In this document: one piece after another, positions 11,470 through 23,974 of the stretch
How the letters are laid out: each line of letters begins with the position of its first letter
How positions within the stretch are numbered: the first letter of the stretch is position 1
NCBI GenBank assembly: GCA_031472005.1
Contig: PZJY01000011.1
Coordinates: 1,116,001 to 1,180,000, forward strand
Direction: 5' to 3'
Source of the DNA: Tetracladium setigerum
Taxonomy: Eukaryota; Ascomycota; Leotiomycetes; Helotiales
DNA: 64,000 bases
Notes under the pieces: generated by a model
Told to the model about the DNA's origin: nothing
Database searches by the model: none
What the model saw: the letters and a program-made list of their open reading frames with translations, nothing else
Made by a program: the position numbers and the translations under genes

Positions 11470-13475
11470 ATGACAGATGTGCGAAGTGCCTCCTCCTTCA
11501 TGGGAAATCTGAATCTTCCAGGTCAAACGACCGTCCGCGATCTACCCATCATTCAGCCTCCGCCGCCGCTAATTCGCACCTCTGCTCCATCGCCAGGAGA
11601 TCCAATGGATGTTGTTGATCCTGCCCCGCCAGCGAGCGCCATGATGGCTCCCCCTTCGCGAACAAGTCCCGACAACGAAGCAAACGGCTTGCACGACCAT
11701 ATGGGGATGGGAGATCAAATGGCCCCAGGGAATTTGGCAGGCCCAAATGCTGCTGCTGCTGCCGCAGCTGGATCACAGCAGCCAAAGGTGGTCCAGACGG
11801 CCTTTATCCACAAACTATACAAGTAGGTAGCGATAGCGGCGCATGTTAATGGGTGCATATGCTGATTGAAGAACAGTATGCTGGAAGACCCAAGCATACA
11901 GCACTTGATATCATGGTCCAATACAGCTGAGAGTTTCGTCATGTCTCCATCTAATGATTTTTCCAAGGTTCTGTCGTGAGTTCTAATACCCCTACTTGCC
12001 AAATTGATAACGGCAGCTCACAAATTGAAGTCAATATTTCAAACACACAAACATATCTTCTTTTGTTCGCCAACTCAACATGTATGGGTTTCATAAAGGT
12101 TGGTTTGCATTGTTACTAGTTCGATGGCTCGTCACTAACGAATCTCCCAGTTAGCGACGTATTTCACACATTGTCACCTGAATCCCCCTCTGGGAATTTA
12201 AGCATGGCAATGGAAACTTCAAACGAGGCGACCTGGTGGGTCTTCGAGAGATCAAACGTCGGGCCTCGAGACATTCATTAGTGCACAGAGACTCGTACTC
12301 TGGAGTGCCCAAACCACCCATCTCGCAACCTGGTACACCGGCGGAGCCAATGCATGCAATGCAAGAATCAACAGAATCGAGGTTAACAAATTTGGAGCAT
12401 ACACTCTATGATATGCATGCTCGACTTCAGCGGAGTGAGGATAATTCCCAGTTTCTACATGTCAGAAACCAAGTTGTTATGGACGCATTATCTCGTTCGC
12501 TCCAGGTAAGTCTCCTTTGAGAATTAATCGAAATTATGCTTATATGGACAGTTGAATCACGAAATGGCAAGAGCTGTGTTGTCGCTTGTTCCAAACGCAG
12601 ACACGCCTCTCCACCGAGATGGTAAGCTTTGGAGGATACTCTGTGTCAATTTCGCTTACTAACAATATTGTAGTCATCAATATGCAGAATGAGATTCAGC
12701 GGCAGGCTGACACGATTCGTTCCATGGATGAGGCCGCTGAAGTGCCCTTTCAAGGTAGCCGTCCATATTTTTCGGCCCTGTCGTTGGATAATGCGCCCGT
12801 GTCTCCCCATCAGATGCCTCAAGACGATCCACGACGTGGCCCAGCTCCTCGCCAGAACTTTCACAGGCCTCCAGTGCCTTCTCATCTATCTATCACCCCT
12901 CGTAGGTATGGTTCCATTGGCGGTGGAGGCACTGCTCAGTCTTCGCCCAGCTCCTTGAGATCTCAAGCTCCTCCTCCACCGCCACCTCCACCACACCCTC
13001 TCTCCGAGGTATCATCACCACCGGCCAACTTACCTCGTCGACACACGTCGGCCGACATTCGCAACATTCCAGGGTGGCAGGCTAATCAATCTCCCTTTGC
13101 ATCAGGACAATCGTCCACGCAATGGCCTTCGTCCCCCAAGCGAGGGCCTATGACCATAAACGAAGATCAACGTATCAGGGAAAGCTTTAGCTCATACTCC
13201 CTTACCACCGCTTCATCTCAGGGGGACGGACCGACGGATCCAGACCGAGCACCCCGCCCTTCTCGAACGGAAGCACGATGGACCATTTGAACAGCTGGTC
13301 TTGGGGATCCGGACGAGATAAGGGCGGATCGAACCTTTTCAAAGACAGTTCTGGGCCACCGACAAGAAGGGGCAGCATGGCTCATATCCTAAATCCCGCC
13401 GAGACCGCCGAGCGAGAAGAAGAGCACGAGGAAGAATTGAGAGAGGAAGACAGGAAACGAAAGCGACTTCAATAA
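11470..13475 (+). CDS. SFL1: HSF-type DNA-binding transcription factor, SFL1/MGA1-like, with two apparent single-base losses
   Basis: Six exons (11470-11822, 11877-11975, 12031-12098, 12151-12505, 12552-12621, 12674-13475). The HSF winged-helix domain begins at AFIHKLYNMLEDPSIQHLI and continues through the recognition-helix region SSFVRQLNMYGFHKVSDVFH, LWEFKHGNGNFKRGDL and LREIKRRASRHSL. A short predicted coiled coil (about 12390-12720) follows, then a long Pro/Ser-rich tail and an acidic-basic C-terminus. The DBD sequence resembles SFL1/MGA1 regulators of flocculation and filamentous growth more than the heat-shock activator HSF1 (inference). The frame breaks at C5 12184-12188, inside the wing, and again at G5 13221-13225. 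With one base added at each run the exons sum to 1,749 nt (582 aa). Both sides of each break read as family sequence, so the gene is probably intact in the organism. Confidence 0.85.
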
Positions 13476-15268
13476 CAGATTCAATTTCGACATCTCAAAC
13501 AGTAACGTCATTTTTTCTCAGTGCATTATGGGTAAATCATATCATAGGAAGGAGAGGGCGGCTCGGTCTGTTAATTGTACAGTAATTCGTTGTGCACAAA
13601 GAGCATCGCATTGGTGTATCGGAACTAAGTATCATTTTGGAAGCGATAATACTGGGTACAGAAGAATCACTACATTACATGCGGCTTTTTTTTTTTGCAT
13701 GGAGGATGGATTGGATAATGGTTGGCCAATATTTGGTATGCTCCATGACACTTATGAAGGTCTACATGAGCTTTGCTTACATTTGAGTTGGCCGTCAAGA
13801 ATGTTGATTGATAACATGAAATTGGCAATACTTGAATATGATTAAATAATTGCTACTTTATTCAATCGCAGATTGACTACTCAAAGCGACTGGCTGTCAG
13901 GTGCATCACATTTCTTGTCCCCTCCTTGTTGCTCGAAGCAATCCTCTAACCACTGTTAGGCTGTTTTCCCATTCAAGTTAGATCTATCTACTATCAATAA
14001 TATACTTGGCCAGTACAGAAACCAAATGAATACAAGCAGATGATGCGTACTACCTCACCATCTCCAATTTTGATTATTTCCTCAACCCCTCCAAATGCCT
14101 TCTCTCCTCCATATCCATGCTATCTTTTCCTCCGGTTCCGGAACATAAAAATCCGAAGCCTCCCTTCCCTCCTTACAATTGTTGTCGTAGATCAGGTTCG
14201 GCGATGGGTTCCACAGTGGAAGAAACCCAAAGGCGTGACAGAAAAACTTGTGTACCATCCATTTCAGATCAGTGCCTCGGAGCTGGGGTAACGAATAGCG
14301 GTGTAAAGGGTGAGGAAGAATGGGCGTGAGATTGTTAGGGGGGGATGGCCATGGGAGGAGAATGTGGAAAAGGGTGTGTTTTGCTTCCTAGTGTGGAGAT
14401 CTTGCCATCTTTGGATTAGGTTGCGAGGTGCTCTTTGGCATTTTCTGGTGAGGGGAGTGCACTGGGTTTGACAGGTGGCGTATGTTGTGGTTTGGTGTAA
14501 ATGTGGAAGGTGGTGGTTCCTCTTTTGGAGGGGGGATGTGGCGGTGGTTGTGTGTTGCGATATCGATCTGCTTGCAGATGTGAGGCTCAGATCGAAGTAC
14601 ACACAGGTACGGCAATTTATCTCTCCTTTCACGCCAGAACTGCTCATAGTTGATGAGTACGAGCTTCATAGAAAGATTGTACCGATCCAGGGAAAGCTGC
14701 GTACGCTCTTGGCTGTAGGAGACCTATATAAGCTTGCGAAATATGTCCTCGCTTGTCGTTTCTGACCGAGGGGCCAAATTCCAGGTCTTATAGTGATCAG
14801 TGAACACCTTCCAGCGCCTTCCGACGGTCTCGTACCACAGATATAACTTTGTTTGAGGTAAATGCTTGAATATGGCAAGTTGACATTTAGAGTTCCGTAT
14901 CAAATGTGTTCTGAGGGATATGGTGAATTGATTTTGACACTCAAGGCAGATAATCTACGGTAGCTCTCAAGTACTCGGGAAGAGCAGAGAACGTAAACAA
15001 ATCATTTGTGGGTAAGTCTCACCCATGCCATGTCAGAGGAGAAGGTGAACTGATATTGCGGTTCGTTTGGTGGTAGATACGCGTTACACGATGTTACCGA
15101 TAATATATACCTGCAACCACATAAACCAGATCGTTCTTAGTACTTGACAAACCCTTTTGGCTTACACTGCAATTTTGACATCGGGGATTTTCATAGGAGC
15201 AGATTGAGTAGATTGTTCGTGTGATCGTGCCAGGGCATTGGCAAACTCACCTCTTCCAGATCTGACAC
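13476..15268. other. Intergenic region between HSF factor and SDR gene
   Basis: About 1.8 kb between two convergent 3' ends. Several open frames of 60-127 codons occur (for example 13528-13845 plus and 14264-14647 minus), but they overlap on opposite strands and show no domain. The 14264-14647 frame is His/Pro/Thr-rich, the antisense of a G/T-rich tract. I see no supportable gene here. Confidence 0.5.
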
Positions 15269-16617
15269 CTAAGCACCAACATCTTTCAAGCTCTTCACAG
15301 TATCAACAATGCTCTCCTCCAATGTCTTAAACTTCAACCCCAACACCTCCACCGCTCGGCTATTATCATACTTGTAGATTCCTCCAGCGGGATAATCACC
15401 TCCCTTAACATCCTTACCCGGCAACTCCTTCTCATACTCTGGGAAGTTCTTGCGGATGATTTCGGCGATTTCTTTATTGCTGAAGTAGCCGGTGGTGACG
15501 AAGAATCGCTTGCCGGCTGCTTCAGGGATTTCGATCGCTTTGACGTGAGCGAGTGCAAGACTGAGAGTTGTATTAGTTGAAAAGACCTCAGGGATTCATG
15601 AAGCGATTTGTAGTATCAATGCAACTAAGGTGAGTTTTAACTTAAAAGTGAAAATGTACTTACTCCCGAACATCAACCCACAGATAAGTACCTGTGTCTG
15701 GAATTTCCTCCTTATTCTGCCCGGTAATCAGGTTGCGGATACGTTGGTTGGAAGTATTGAGTGAGTCCAAGGAGTTGAGGTAGTTGACAACAGGTCCAAG
15801 AACAAGTGGCGGGTTGATTGCCGAAAGAGTGAAGTTTGGCTTCTCCTCCTCAACGAACTTCCATGCAGCGCGTTCGGCAAAAGTCTCTGATTTAATATAT
15901 TAGAATGGCAATTTTTTAAAGCGGAAAAAGTATTTACTTGAAGCCCTGTAGCCATTTCCGGGGTGCAGTTCGGCTTCCTCCAAAGTGACTGGGTTCCAGT
16001 CTTTCTCAGAGTAGGTGTAACCAGGTGCATTTCCCTTGGAGCCATCAACGATCTACCATACCAAAACCTCAAAGTTAGCTTAGCTCCCTAGTAAAATATA
16101 ATGTATTAGATGAGGAAAAAAGAGAAAACACCCTGAGATTCGCCTCTCAAGCAGCACCTACACTTGCAAAACTGCTCGTAATAACAACCCTCTTAACGGT
16201 TGGCGCATTCTTTTTAATAGCTTTCAAGATGCCAGTGGTTCCTAGAAAAGTAGTCTCGGTTAGCTCCAGATCAAAACCCTCAAATTCTCCTTAGAAGTCC
16301 TTCCATAAGAACATACCAATAATAGCTGGATCAAGCAAATCCTTCTTCGTATCCGTCACATTGAAATGAAATGGTGAAGCTGTGTGGATAACATAGTCCA
16401 AATTTTCTATCTTAACGGCTTCGTCAAAAGCACCGGGAACAGCAATGTCAGGCACGATTTTGAAGTTCAACTTTCTGTTGGGGTGTGCTTTTTTGATCTG
16501 GGCCGCCTTTTCTTCGCTGCGCACAGTGACGAAAACGTTGTATTGGTGGTCGAGAAGGATTTGGACTATGTGCGCAGCTATAAAACCCGAGGCACCAGTG
16601 AGGAGTACGGTAGTCAT
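15269..16617 (-). CDS. Extended SDR reductase, GRE2 / methylglyoxal reductase-like ketoreductase
   Basis: Five exons (16617-16317, 16241-16162, 16052-15938, 15886-15664, 15560-15269) sum to 1,011 nt, 336 aa, the normal length of the family. TGASGFIAAHI is the N-terminal TGxxGxxA NADPH-binding loop. KRVVITSSFAS carries the catalytic Ser region and GYRASK is the catalytic YxxxK. SAINPPLVLGPVV follows, as in dihydroflavonol reductase-like SDRs. Such enzymes reduce aldehydes and ketones (methylglyoxal, isovaleraldehyde, 3-methylbutanal in yeast Gre2); the real substrate is not deducible. Intron 2 (16161-16053) includes an in-frame TGA just after its donor, which makes the gene look broken if that intron is missed. 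The preferred splice AGT|GTAGGT leaves no disruption. Confidence 0.9.
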
Positions 16618-17496
16618 TTTATGATTTCGTTTAAGGTGGGATTTGTGATCGGAGTAGTGAGTGTTGCAGGTTCGCTAGATTGGACTTGAATGTGGAAGAG
16701 GGGAAAGAGGGAGAGAGTGGTCGGCCTTCTTTATACTGCGAGATAAGCTTTCGAATTCAAGAGTGGGGATACTTGAGACCATCATTGACGATTTGTCTTC
16801 ATCTTTTGCGTCATAATTGTGGTGTGCAATAATGGGGCTTTTGTCGAATTACACCATTGACACTACTCTATTAAAGCCGTAGATGGCCTTTCGGAGTTTA
16901 GTCCTAAATTCCAGCGGGCGTGGTCCATCAAGCCGTTAGGCATTGTGATAGGAGGATCTCATGCATTATTAATCATATGTACCGTAGTTGGAAAATGCAT
17001 TGGTGAACGATTGCTGCAAATCGCATCCATCCTCAAATTTGAGAACTCTCCGGCAAAACCAGCCTGCTCCAAGTGCCGGAGGGATGGGGTGAGCGAAGTA
17101 CGAGTAAAGTAGAAAAATAGAAAAATAAAAAGTCGAAAAGTCGAGATATTTACAGAGTTGAAAGGAAAGTTGGAAAATCAAGAAGTCGGTATCGAGACAT
17201 GCATTCATGTCTGTGCAAAAGTCACAATAGAGAGCAATATAAATTATTCTCAATCTTATCGGACCTCTCCGTCCCTTTAATTGGTCCCCTTCGAGTGACT
17301 GATATGTACTTAAATATTATTCCGCCCAATGCTACTCGAATATTTGTACAATGCTTCTTCATCTATGCCATATAACCACGAAAAGGAAAACTAACAATTA
17401 AGTGCAAAATGGTATCTCAAGCGAGTGCTGATGTGCCTGATGGCCAGCAATCAAAAAATGAATGACCCAACTTCAAACTGGCCATCTCTCTCCTCC
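16618..17496. other. Intergenic: SDR promoter and VNX1 3' flank
   Basis: No gene was recognised. One 94-codon minus frame (16969-17253), rich in Phe, Tyr and Leu, reflects AT-rich DNA. The right part (17280-17496) is probably the 3' UTR of the cation exchanger; the left part is the SDR promoter. Confidence 0.5.
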
Positions 17497-20400
17497 CTAC
17501 TGCTGAATGGCATGTCCCGCCTTTCCTCTTCCAATTGTCTTGAATGATCCTCCAGCAGTCATAATATCAAACCGACTAGAGCCCATTCCCTCCAAATCTG
17601 TGTAACCGGAAAAGTAAAATCCAACAATCACCACCAGGTAACTGAGGAGTAGGATTGAACCCTTGAAGTAGTTACTTTTTCCTTCGCCATACATGTAACT
17701 GAGTAGGAACACACAAAGAATGACAGTTATCATGTCCCATTGTGGAAATATGAGACTGAAGGTACGCTCAATGGCATCGGGGCCATCATTCCACTGGCTA
17801 TTGATGGCGCTGAACAAGACTAAAGCCGGGATTTGGAGCAGGCAAACCTGGAGTGCATAGGCCGAACCGATTTCCATGGAGAGAGCAATGTTACCATTCA
17901 TTGCGAATGAAATAGCATTCTGATCCTCGTGTTAGTAGAGAATGGAGAAAATTGGAATGTTGACCTTACCAAGAATTCTGTGGTGTTGGGTACCAGCGCA
18001 AAAAGCGTGATACCCAGGAATTTCTCATCAATTGCGAAATTACTTAGCACTACGTCCACAGTGTCGACAAGAATCTCGGCAATGAGAGCGTAGAGAACGG
18101 TAGCACTGCACAAGATAATAGAACTCTTCATCCTACTCCAATTGGGCGCATCGTGACCTCCCCCCTCCGCTAGAGCGGCATCGACAGCCACGAAAGCACC
18201 CGCGTCTTCTAGCTCGGTGTGGCCGACAGCCGTTCGAATGGCCGGAACTCTATGGGTACCAGTCTGGCTGAGGGTACGAGCAGCAGTAGAAGTCTTTCGT
18301 GGAGCTCGGGTTGCATCTCTGGCGGCGATGGTTGCAGCAGTGGCCGCCATTTCCGCAACTTCACGAACTAGATTTGTGTTCTGCGCTTCAGAGAACCCGG
18401 GAATATGGACTTCGGTCCTTGCAATATCTGCGCCGCTACTCTTTGGAGGTGGTTGATGGGGTGTCTGAGCCGATCCATTTGGCCCAGAAGCTTCAGCGCG
18501 AGTATTGCTTGGTCGACCTTCCTCTTCACGTAGCCCAAGTCCCACCTGTTTCAGCGATTGTCCTAAGATGCGTTTGTAAAGTTGAGATTCGCGAATCTCC
18601 GCTCTGCGCACAGTCTCCCCAGAAGAGTTTTGAGAGCTTCCTTGTCGCTGAAGTCGTCCATGTGAAGCAGGTGTTAAAGCTTGTTGAGAGGTACTAGCAG
18701 TATGAGCCGGTTCCGGGGCTTTTTTCTCGTCCACCTCATTGTTCCAGATGACAGCAGCATGCGTGCGTAGAGTAAACCACAGCCCAATTACATAGGACAG
18801 GAAAAGCAAGAAAGCCGCAAACCAACAATAAGGTCTAACGACTTCCAGGTAAAACCTATCATCAAGCGCTGGAGATTGTGAGAAGTAACAACGGCGACAA
18901 TCACGGCTAGGCAGCGAGTCATTAGTGTCTACACAGGTCAGGCAGTTGAGCTCGTGCTAGCAATTGTTAGCTAATATTCTTTTTCTTGGGAGAATCAACT
19001 TACGGTTCCGTAGATTTGATAAAAGAGCGTCGGGCCAAAGGCGGCAATGACAGCAAACAACAACATCGTCGATGTCACACCTGCGGACTTGACATTGAAT
19101 CTCTGTGTTTTGCGTTTGATAGCGCCGAAGCACATGGAGAGTCCTGGCAGGAAAAGTACACCAGCAAAGATGCTACCAATGATGCTGCCTTCTACGAGCT
19201 GGGCCTTACCTTGGCTCAGTGCAGTGCAATATAGAAAGACCTCTACCAACGTTGAGAAGAACGCGTTGATAGCGGCCCCAAGACCCATCGAAGATTGCGC
19301 TGAAATGGAAGCTACTGCTTGACCGATGAAGTAGGCCAACGGGATGATCGAAAACAGAGCAGCGGTGAACAGAAACGCAGGGCCGGCGAGGAACGTATCC
19401 TTCACACCGGGCAATGGTTTCAACACCCAGTTGTCGAAAATGACGAACAACACCACGCCCATCAAATTAATGAGAAAGATGTTTGTTCCATCGACAGTGT
19501 ATTTCCAGTATTTGATACCCACAGCGCGGTAAGTACAAAGCAGGATAGATGAATTGGGTCCACTAGCACCACGAGAGTAGTCTGTATCGGATTCGAAAGA
19601 GAGCGCCAGCGGGTGGCGTCTAAGGTGAGAAAACAGGAGCATAGTTACTTTGCCCATGGGAATCCAGAAAACCAAGAACCAGCAGATACCAGAAACGACG
19701 AACAGGAGAGGGGTTATCAATCCGTAGAAGAAGAGGAAGAAGATCACTCGTCCAGTGTTCCATTCGCCACGACCGAAAAGTCTCCTTTTCAAAGGTCGAT
19801 CCGAGTCCTCTCTTCTCAGGTGCCTTCTCGACCTCCCAAGAAGGCTGTCTGTCTCACTCTCGAAAGAATCTATGCTCCTCCTTGAACGCCCAATAAGAGA
19901 ACGACTGCCCTGGGGACCAAAGAAGAGTCGACCGTCTTCAATATCACCACTTTGCCACTGCTCATACTCTGTAATTGTCCGACCTTCTCCTTCGTCCTCT
20001 TCAGCATAGGCTTCATCCTGTTCCAAACGGACAAACTTTCCAAACGGATAGAATAAGTACCCAGCAAGGCCCCACAAGACCCGTCCATATTCTACTGCGC
20101 TCGGGGCGGCTCCAAAAATAAAGCACACAAGTGCTCCGGTGAAGGCCACCAACCCTAGCCACCATCCAAAACATACAGTCCATAAGAGATTGAATAAGAC
20201 CAACCAATTGTTGACCCTTCCTCCGGGTGAGGAGTGTATGTCTCCCTCGGCAGTCTTTTGTACAGATCTGTTCTTCTTATATAATGCGGGTTTCCAAATC
20301 CGAATACCAAACGGGTGAGTCTCGTTGATCGCCTGTTGACGATCTTTCAGCGTGAAGCTTTCTGCATCACTTAGGTCGTCATCCTCATCGTCATCTGGGG

Positions 20401-21151
20401 AAATCTCGTCATCCAAATTTGCTGCATCCTCGTCTTCCTCGGCTGCTACGGGGTCCGTCTGAGCAACTTCGGCTGATGTTGTAGCACCGGTTGCGGCATC
20501 TGCTTCTGATTCATCTCCTCGGGCGGAATCCACTCTGGCTAGAGTTGGCTGTGGAGGGCCGGGGCGCCGTCTTAATGTTGAGGTCTGATGGCGAACGGTG
20601 CCGGTAAGCTTTGCAACCAACTCGCCTTCTACCTCGGCCGCATCATCATCTACGGAAAACTCCTGTCCGCGATGTGGCGCTTGTATATTCGAAGATGCAC
20701 GGCGCGGCATTCCTGGTTTCTTCCCTCGATGTCCGCCTCGTCCTCTTTCCGGACCCAGCATCGGAGATCGCACGGCAGCAATGGAGCGCGAAGACTCCAT
20801 GCTGTATGGAATCGGGCGGTCGCCAATCGAAGAAGATTCGCTATTTCGGTGTTCAGTGGACGGCTGTGGTGTGAACTGAGGTGTAATGGTGCCTTGAGCA
20901 AGATGTTAGCAGAATTCCAAAAACGTAAGGAAGGACCAGTTCCGAGTACCGTATGACTGTGGCTCCACCCTGCGGATGGTATCTGTAGATTGAAAACTAG
21001 AGGGGAAGTCGGGTTCCTGCTCATTCACAGACTCAACCCTCGTCAAAGGGTGTCTGCTATCTGTGGGTGAGGTCGGAGTTGACATTTCGGCGGGTGTACG
21101 CGACGTGTTTCTGGCCGAGCCAAAGGATTGATCATCTTTACCAGATGACAT
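17497..21151 (-). CDS. VNX1: Vacuolar cation/proton exchanger, VNX1-type CAX family
   Basis: Four exons (21151-20950, 20892-19004, 18956-17970, 17919-17497) sum to 3,501 nt, 1,166 aa. That is far longer than ordinary CAX proteins but normal for the fungal VNX1-like group. An N-terminal hydrophilic region of over 200 aa with acidic runs is followed by about six membrane segments. The first alpha repeat is GLGAAINAFFSTLVEVFLY. A luminal or cytosolic loop with HELNCLTC and RDCRRCYFS follows, then a long disordered insert rich in Ala, Thr and Arg. The second repeat, FALVPNTTEF, keeps the Asn and Glu of the CAX signature, whereas the first has STLVE where GNATE is usual. VNX1 in yeast moves Na+ and K+ against H+ at the vacuole. 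It is divergent from RPT6. Confidence 0.88.
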
Positions 21152-22041
21152 GGCTATGTTTGTTTGTCTTCAAAGTGGTCGGTATTTTGTAGCGAGACTT
21201 GCTATCTTAGCTAGATGGGGAATTGTTCGTAATTCATTTCCACATCTCCGACTTGATAAAAGCGGCAGAGGACGCCTAAGTCATCCAAATAGGGTCCCAG
21301 AAAGGCAGAAAGAAGGGCACAGAGAAGAGTGGAGGGGTAAGCAGTCGTTGTATTTGTACTTGTTGAAAGATTTCGTGTCGTTGTGGTAGGGGAGACGCTG
21401 TCTGAAAGGAGAGAAGCAAGAAAGAAGGGACGGATGCAAGTACTCTACAGTAGTAGAGTTCACCAGGTTCAAGCTAGGAGCAAGCGTGCATGTGGTGCGA
21501 GCCAAGTTTACCTAATGTAGATTGACAGCACTTATCAACACGCCGCACGGGGCCATACTTTCCATTGTTATTTTCTACGTTACAATAATAATCATCTTAG
21601 ATACAATATGAACGAGCGTAAGTGTTCTTCATTTCTGTACAACTATCACTATTTAATACTTAGGTACCCCTACCTCTCCCCATCGAAGCTCCTCTCACCA
21701 AGTTATCCCAGGTCACTCATTTTTCACTATTCCTGATGCGGTATCTTGTTTGTTTCGCGCCACAAACACTGGAAAACGGCGAGGATGAATTATCACGTGG
21801 CTAAACTCATTAGTCAGCCATATGCCAAGAGAAACGCGGCCGAAGGTACCTGGACGTTGGTGCTGGACGTGCTACTGGATGGCGATGGAATTCAACACAT
21901 CGAAAGCTTGAAGGCAGCTTCACCATCAAACAAATACAACAATAATCCTTTTTCTCTCAACCTCTCAACTTCCTGCACTTTCCCTCTCGGTGACATACCC
22001 CCTCTCCTCCTCCTACATATACATCGCCCTCCTCCCTCAAC
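21152..22041. promoter_or_regulatory. Divergent promoter region of VNX1 and RPT6
   Basis: The 890-bp spacer separates two divergent starts and must hold both promoters. A CACGTG E-box lies at 21794-21799, 243 bp before the RPT6 ATG. The last 100 bp before RPT6 is a strong C/T-rich strand (CCTCTCCTCCTCC), as in highly expressed fungal genes. I did not see a clear yeast-type PACE proteasome box (GGTGGCAAA). No gene is supportable inside. Confidence 0.6.
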
Positions 22042-23314
22042 ATGGCGCTCGATAGTTTCTTCCACAACAAGATCGAGAGCATGAAGCTCGAGATCATCCA
22101 AGGACAGGCCGTTCTTCGCCGGCTGGAGGCCCAGAGGAACGATTACAATTCAAGAGGTATGGCGCGAAGGCCCTCAGGCTGTTTCCGAGCTAATCAGTCC
22201 CAGTGAGACTTCTGCGAGAGGAGCTTGGTCTATTACAACAGCCTGGATCCTATGTCGGTGAGGTTGTGAAGGTCATGGGCACCAAGAAGGTCCTCGTCAA
22301 GGTGCACCCAGAAGGCAAATATGGTAAGCGATGGTGGACACTGTGGAAGAACGCGGCACCGATGCTGATGGCGATGTAGTCGTTGATATTTCGGACAATG
22401 TCGACATCACCAAGCTCACTGTAGGAAAGCGAGTGACCCTTCTTTCCGATTCCTACAAACTCGAAAAGATGCTCCCATCTTCCGTCGATCCTCTGGTTTC
22501 GCTTATGATGGTGGAAAAGGTCCCTGATAGCACATATGACATGATTGGAGGTCTTGATCAACAGATCAAAGAGATCAAGGAGGTCATCGAACTCGGTCTC
22601 AAGCATCCAGAACTTTTCGAATCACTCGGCATAGCACAGCCCAAGGGGGTCCTGCTTTACGGTCCTCCTGGAACGGGAAAGACACTGTTGGCGAGAGCTG
22701 TGGCACATCATACCGACTGCAAGTTCATCAGAGTGTCCGGTTCGGAATTGGTTCAGAAATACATTGGTGAAGGTTCAAGAATGGTCCGTGAGCTTTTCGT
22801 CATGGCTAGAGAGCACGCCCCTTCCATTATATTTATGGACGAAATTGATTCTATCGGTTCGTCCCGTGTTGAAGGATCATCTGGAGGAGATTCCGAGGTA
22901 CAAAGAACTATGTTGGAGCTGCTTAATCAATTGGACGGTTTCGAGCCAACGAAGAATATCAAGGTCATCATGGCTACGAATCGTCTAGATATCCTGGATC
23001 CAGCGCTCCTCCGTCCCGGGCGTATCGACCGAAAGATTGAATTCCCACCTCCAACGGTCGAGGCCAGAGCCGACATTCTCCGAATTCATAGTAGGAGCAT
23101 GAATCTGACTAGAGGTATCAATCTGACCAAGATTGCCGAGAAGATGAACGGGTGCTCGGGAGCGGAGCTGAAGGGTGTCTGCACGGAAGCGGGAATGTAC
23201 GCCTTGAGAGAGAGGCGAGTGCACGTCACCCAAGAAGATTTCGATTTGGCAACTGCAAAGGTTCTCAACAAGCACGACGACAAGGAAACCTCGATAAGCA
23301 AACTGTGGAAGTAG
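22042..23314 (+). CDS. RPT6: 26S proteasome regulatory AAA-ATPase subunit Rpt6 (Sug1)
   Basis: Three exons (22042-22156, 22204-22323, 22380-23314) give 389 aa, the standard Rpt6 length. An N-terminal coiled coil (about residues 5-45) leads into the OB domain, then the AAA module. This has Walker A GPPGTGKT, Walker [12 protein letters not shown], sensor-1 [10 protein letters not shown] and arginine fingers in [12 protein letters not shown]. The C-terminal ISKLWK resembles Rpt6, not the HbYX-ending subunits. It is one of six ATPases of the 19S base that unfold ubiquitinated substrates and open the 20S gate. Of the six paralogues, MALDSFF at the start and [15 protein letters not shown] before the AAA domain identify Rpt6. 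The start is the first ATG after a C/T-rich leader. Introns are 47 and 56 nt. Confidence 0.97.
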
Positions 23315-23974
23315 AGGATCGAGCGGGGAGAAAAGGAAGATACGCGAACATGTAGAATAGCAGCTGCCCAGCTGATGTACCCCGTTAGTGCGCATCAAAA
23401 TAATGCATGCCCATCACACCCTCCACACTTTGAGGCAACAGGAGAGATAGCGAGTGCTTGAATGTATGAGTTGACTAACTAACAACTATCTCAAACGATG
23501 GAGATGGATAGCGAACCCGTTTTTCTGAAGGTGTGGGCGTGGGCGTGGGGATTTGGATCCACCGAGTTTGTGTGTAAACTTTCTAAGGGAGACCCGTGTG
23601 GGGCGGATGACGCTGTTGGGAAGATCTTCGGAGACGATATATAAGGAACTGAGTTAGCTGCCAACGAAGACTTTTTGTTCTAAATCTTCCTCCCATTTTC
23701 TCAAGATCGTAATCTGCCCATCAATCCTAGAATTCGGTGTAGATTTGGTCATTAACTCTCCCTCCTTGTGACTTTTAATCGAGTAGGTACGTACCTTATT
23801 ACTTACTCTACCCCTCCATACCTACCCCGCGACCGCGTTCCCCGGAGACGACAGAACACACCTTTCCGGAGCTTCATTTAGCTGAGAGCAACATATCCCT
23901 CATCAATCCCAGGCTAATCTTCGAAGGAAGATAATTGCTATATCAATCTATCAATCACATATATCAAGATCACC
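23315..23974. other. Intergenic: RPT6 3' flank and FGGY kinase promoter
   Basis: No gene was recognised. Sequence up to roughly 23500 is likely the RPT6 3' UTR. From 23690 to 23974 it is C/T- and AT-rich, ending in the CACC just before the kinase ATG, and probably forms the FGGY kinase promoter and 5' UTR. Confidence 0.5.

Noticed and set aside
14264..14765. Overlapping frames of 93-127 codons on both strands
   Set aside because: The His/Pro/Thr-rich minus frame and Val/Trp/Cys-rich plus frame are mirror products of a G/T-rich tract; neither has intron borders or domains.
16053..16161. In-frame TGA in the GRE2-like gene, suggesting a pseudogene
   Set aside because: The stop lies inside an intron with donor AGT|GTAGGT and acceptor GGTAG; correct splicing gives an intact 336-aa SDR.
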